DNA of 64,000 bases from Mya arenaria. Taxonomy: Eukaryota; Mollusca; Bivalvia; Myida; Myidae. Location of the stretch: contig NC_069133.1 of NCBI RefSeq assembly GCF_026914265.1, positions 44,737,417 to 44,801,416 of the forward strand. The letters are read 5' to 3'. Position 1 is the first letter of the stretch. Every line of letters starts with the position of its first letter. Below the pieces are notes generated by a model, which made no database searches, had not been told where the DNA came from, and worked only from the letters and a program-made list of their open reading frames with translations. Positions 60,001 to 64,000 of this stretch are shown here, piece after piece. The translations under genes and the position numbers were made by a program.

Positions 60001-62810
60001 ATTAATAAATGATAGGCTCATGAAATATAAAGTGACCTACTTAGTGAAAACATTTCTTTTAAGCTAGACGCAACTTTTTTTAAACACAAACATGACCAAA
60101 ATAATACATATCTTTGTTGATATTGTTGTCCACAGCATCCATTGTGAACAAGACTTCCATTGTAACCCCTCCACAACCATCATCATCAGCATCACCACCT
60201 CCAGACCATCCACCAGCACCATCATGACCACCACTGGTACCATGACCACCAGCACCACCTCCATCAGAACCACCACCATCAGCACATCCACCAGCACCAC
60301 CACCATTATGACCACCACCAGCACCACAACAATCAGCACATCCACCACCACCGCCAGCACCAGCACCACAACCATCATAACCACCACCAGCACCACTACC
60401 ATGACCACCACCATCAGCACATCCACCATCATAATCACCATCATCACCACCACAACCAGCACCAGCACCATCATCACCACACCCACCATCATCAATGGAC
60501 ACACCCACCATCAACCACTACCATCATCAACACCAGCACTGCTGCCACCTCCGACTCCATAAGCATCATCATCACCAGCACCACCATCATTACCACCAGC
60601 ATAATCATCATCTCTTCCTGTTGGATGGTTGAACACTTCCTATCAAATAGACACTGAAACATGGAACCAATGCAGTTACCTATTGCAATAAAACCCATAT
60701 ACATAATTGAAACAAATATCATAATTAAAGAAGCAAATATCAAAGATAATAATAAATGTGCTTATATTTAATTAATATCATTCAAAATTGATTGAAAATA
60801 TATCTTCATTACACTTATATATTTACATCACTTCAAATTATTTGTAAAACCTTTTTCAGTTCTCAATTCATGAGCCTTTCCTACCAGTCTATTACAAGCC
60901 ACCTGCAAAATGATTCATTATGATGCCACTCCAATGAGCAATATTTTATATAAAAGAATTATATATTAATATACACAAATATGAAATAAACCTTTTCTGC
61001 TACAGGTGTTTGGTTAAGGAAATCTTGGGAAAGAATGCTGGTGCCTTTTAGCATTTTCACTGTAAGATTTCGAAAACCAACAGAAAATGCCTTTTCAGTT
61101 TTTGTGTATTTCTTTAAAAACAAATTTGAATTAATAATACAAAGAATAATTTATTTTTTTTGTCGAAAATTTAATAACAGCAATTGAAAATTTTGACCAT
61201 GATTTTTAATTAATAAATGATAGGCTCATGAAATATAAAGTGACCTACCTCGTGAAAACATTTCTTTTAAGCTAGACGCAACTTTTTTTAAACACAAACA
61301 TGACCAAAATAATACATATCTTTGTTGATATTGTTGTCCACAGCATCCATTGTGAACAAGACTGCCATTGTAACCCTTCCACCACCATCATCATCACCAG
61401 CATCACCACCTTCAGACCATCCACCAGCACCATCATGACCACCACTGGCACCATGAGCACCAGCACCACCTCCATCAGCACCACCACCATTATGACCACC
61501 ACCAGCACCACAACAATCAGCACATCCAGCAGCACCACCACCGCCAGCACCACAACCATCATAACCACCACCAACACCACTACCATGACCACAACCATCA
61601 GCACATCCACCATCATAATCACCATCATCACCACCACAACCATCACCAGCACCACCATCATCACCACCACCACCATCATCTTCATGACCACCATCACCAT
61701 CATCAATGGTCACACCCACCATCATCACCACCACCACCATCATCAATGGACACATCCACCATCAACCACCACCATCATCAACACCAGCACTGATGCCACC
61801 TCCGACTCCATAAGCATCATCATCACCAGCACCACCATCATTTCCACCAGCATAATCATCATCATCTCTTCCTGTTGGATGGTTGAACACTTCCTACCAA
61901 ATAGACACTGAAATATGAAACCAATGCAGTTACCTATTGCAATAAAACCCTTATACATAATTGAAACAAATATTATAATTAAAGAAGCAAATATCAAAGA
62001 TAATAATAAATGTGCTTATATTTAATTAATATCATTTAAAATTAACTTAAAATATGTTCATTACACTAATATATTTACATCACTTAAATTATTCGTAAAA
62101 CCTTTTTCACTTCTCAATTCATGAGCCTTTCCTACCAGTTTATTACAAGCCACATGCACAATTATTCATTATGATGCCACTCCAATGAGCAATATTTTAT
62201 ATAAAAGTATTATATATTAATAGACACAAATATGAAATAAACCTTTTCTGCTACAGGTGTTTGGTTAAGGAAATCTTGGGAAAGAATGCTGGTGCCTTTT
62301 AGCATTTTCACTGTAAGATTTCAAAAACCAACAGAAAATGCCTTTTCAGTTTTTGTGTATTTCTTAAAATATAAATTTGATTTATTTGAAGAACATTTCA
62401 GAAAATAAATTAAAATATTGATTTAATAATGAAGAATTGAAAATTATGTCAAAATTTTTTAATCAATAAATGATCAGCTCATAAAGTATGAAGTGAAAAG
62501 ATTTCTGTCAAGGTAGACCGTTTTTTTCTTTTAAAATAACAACATTGATCCAACATTTATCCAAATAGTGCATATCATTTAATTTTCTGAATAATTTAAG
62601 ATGCATGATAGATTATTTTTACTTAATTTGAACAAATTTTAATACATAGGAGCAAGCAAAATAATACATATCTTTGTTGATGATGTTGTCGATAGCATCT
62701 GGTGCGAACAAGACTGCCAATGTAGCCCCATCACAACCATCATCATCACCGTCATCATGACAACCACCACCACTACCATCATCATGCCAATGTAAGTCCA
62801 TACCACCAAT

Positions 62811-63061
62811 CTAAATAAAACAGGTTAGGTACAAAGGCAAAGACATTTAAAGAACATCAAAGGTAAGCTTAAGGACTTATTGAAAAATGAGTGCCAGGGA
62901 CCATCATCCTCATCACATGACCACAACAACAAACCACCACCGACACCAGCACCACCATCATCATCTTAATCATCATCATCATCACCACCATCATTATCAT
63001 TGTCTTAATGCAATATCATAATCACAATCCATTACATACTCAATGTATTGACTTTGTTCAC
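62811..63061. repeat. Diverged array spacer with short CCACCATCA tract
   Basis: Contains ACCACCACCGACACCAGCAC and CATCATCATCATC (about 62930-63000), followed by the degenerate exon at 63062. Older, less expanded version of the array unit. Confidence 0.6.
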
Positions 63062-63171
63062 CTGGTCAAGTTCAGCTATGAAGCCATTGCATCTTAAATG
63101 CGTGGACACCCATAGCCAACTCCACTGCATAAGGCATCTCTTCTGGTTGGACACTTCCAGTACTGCAGTAG
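63062..63171 (-). pseudogene. Degenerate copy of the array exon
   Basis: TTTTTCAG acceptor and GTGAAC donor, 110 nt. Starts TAVLEVSN as in the 63.9 kb copy, then a 7-nt deletion shifts the frame; the continuation PEEMPYAVELAMG is recognisable in the next frame. The acceptor is intact. Confidence 0.55.
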
Positions 63172-63891
63172 CTGAAAAATGAAACAGCTGCAGTCTCTTC
63201 TTACAGTTAAGAGTTTATTCAAAATCAAAACAAGTATCATAATATAATTATATAGCCTGGAATTCACATTACTGGGTTTTCCCATGCCGGTACAAATAAA
63301 AGGTGAATTTTGAGCTTTTGAAATTCATGTAACAGTCCAATGACTCCATTGTTTTCGAAGTAACGTTTGTATATTAAAACGGTATAATTTTGTTTGTACT
63401 TGAGGATTAGCTTGGGAAAACCAGAATATCTATAATTCCGGGAATAATCTATTAAACAAACAAATATAAAACATTTGAATAAAAGTTAGTTATTGACTAA
63501 AATTGTTATGTATGTTCTTGAAACAAATATAGTTATATTATTTAAATTATTTTTTGTATTGTTTTGCATTTTATATTCATAAGCCTTTCCTTATGTGCCC
63601 TTTTACATTTCCGCTGTAATTCTTGAAAGAAGAAAATTTGAATTGTTGATTTGTTTTCACTTAAAATTCATTGATTTAAAAATAAACATTGATCAGTTAA
63701 TCATTAGTTTTAATTCATAAATGATAGCCTCATGCAAATGTAAGTGGCATATTAGGAGAAAAATGTTTTAAGATTTTATCGGTATATCTTTTGCCATATC
63801 TTAAAAGGCAAAACAGACTTTTTGAACTTCAAAGAAGTATTATCTATACCATGTTAACTCATAGATGTTAAGTTTTATACACTAAGATGAC
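63172..63891. other. Intron-like spacer with a remote copy of the array unit
   Basis: Around 63560-63770 the sequence TTCATAAGCCTTTCCTTATG, TGCCCTTTTACATTTCCGCT, GTAATTCTTGAAAG and AATGATAGCCTCATG is a heavily diverged copy of the array unit, including the conserved block. The open frame 63094-63285 has no support. Confidence 0.5.
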
Positions 63892-64000
63892 CTGAAGCAG
63901 TCCAGCTATCAAGCCAGTCATCATCGAGTTGTCGCCCATAACCAACTCCATCGCATGTTTCATCACTTCAGGTGGACAGTTGGACACTTCCGGTACAGTG
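63892..64000 (-). CDS. Open array exon of an unknown gene (partial, runs off the window)
   Basis: Minus strand, 36 codons: TVPEVSNCPPEVMKHAMELV, MGDNSMMTGLIAGLLQ, then a GTCATC donor (weak). It is open and protein-like, with predicted helical stretches. The other copies at 46.8, 47.2, 47.8 and 63.1 kb are broken, and all lie on the same strand at spacings of roughly 0.4-1 kb, so a gene with duplicated exons probably continues beyond 64000. The family is not recognised. Confidence 0.5.

Larger units (their letters stand above)
48276..62810. repeat. Tandem array of about 1.2-kb units (about 11 copies plus diverged ends)
   Basis: Each unit has, in + order: an AT-rich part with TTCATGAGCCTTTCCTACCA; a conserved block (TTTGGTTAAGGAAATCTTGG...CAACAGAAAATGCC); TAAATGATAGGCTCATGAAA; CAAAATAATACATATCTTTG with TTGTCCACAGCATCC; a CCACCATCA-rich tract; and TTCCTGTTGGATGGTTGAAC. 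The conserved block starts near 48286, 50090, 51345, 52545, 53756, 54956, 56150, 57411, 58610, 59809, 61010 and 62266, so spacing is about 1194-1261 bp after the first. Tracts lie at about 48.72-48.93, 49.26-49.71, 50.49-50.97, 51.75-52.16, 52.95-53.37, 54.15-54.57, 55.36-55.77, 56.56-57.03, 57.82-58.22, 59.01-59.41, 60.17-60.62, 61.38-61.87 and 62.72-62.80 kb. The units at 50.1 and 56.15 kb are almost identical, and so are those at 51.3 and 57.4 kb, showing a block duplication of about 6 kb. Confidence 0.95.

Noticed and set aside
49148..61911. Many long open frames rich in His, Thr, Met/Val or Asp/Gly on both strands
   Set aside because: They arise in several frames at once from the CCACCATCA/GATGGTGGT repeat. 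The frame that matches the open exon has a TAG in every copy and a conserved TGA.

Overview
This window looks like metazoan nuclear DNA, most likely from a bivalve mollusc. It is AT-rich and gene-poor. Its genes are split by GT/AG introns, and much of the rest is tandem repeats, short inverted-repeat transposons and tRNA-derived SINEs. Several repeat families (the ACCAGTCAATTG, AAAGCTGCACTCTCACAGA and CTAGACACCAG inverted-repeat elements, and the GTGTCGCCTGA element with a tandem core) are ones I associate with bivalve genomes. That taxonomic call is recollection, not a database result.

Three recognisable genes are present. (1) The 3' end of a ferlin gene (+, exons 195-342 and 3797-3835) encodes the C-terminal membrane anchor. 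(2) A complete seven-exon HOGA1 gene (-, 21384 to 6951, 341 codons) encodes mitochondrial 4-hydroxy-2-oxoglutarate aldolase. All splice phases join, and the catalytic Tyr and Schiff-base Lys are in place. Its third intron carries about 9.7 kb of 61-63 bp satellite DNA (9547-19275). (3) A GMC-family FAD oxidoreductase (-, 26295 to 24497) is nearly complete but has a one-base frameshift in an A-run at 24857-24860.

From 28 to 44 kb I find exon-like coding pieces of unrecognised genes on the minus strand (29713-28993, 32802-32698, 34663-34571, 39.5-39.9 kb, 44069-43503). Several are decayed or interrupted by transposons. They sit among inverted-repeat elements, two 0.6 kb duplicated hairpin segments, a 2 kb 20-bp minisatellite and a hAT-like insertion.

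From 46.5 kb to the end the window is an array built from copies of a minus-strand exon. The best copy (64000-63892) is open and reads as coding. Degenerate copies lie at 46.8, 47.2, 47.8 and 63.1 kb. Between them a derived unit of about 1.2 kb is repeated about 11 times (48.3-62.8 kb). Each derived unit has a pseudo-exon with a stop codon at the same place, an expanded (GATGGTGGT)-type tract, and a roughly 105-bp block that changes much less than its flanks. The long His/Thr-, Met/Val- and Asp/Gly-rich open frames there are by-products of the triplet repeat. The most unusual structures are this amplified pseudo-exon array, the intronic satellite of HOGA1, and a class of inverted-repeat elements whose interiors are tandem repeats.
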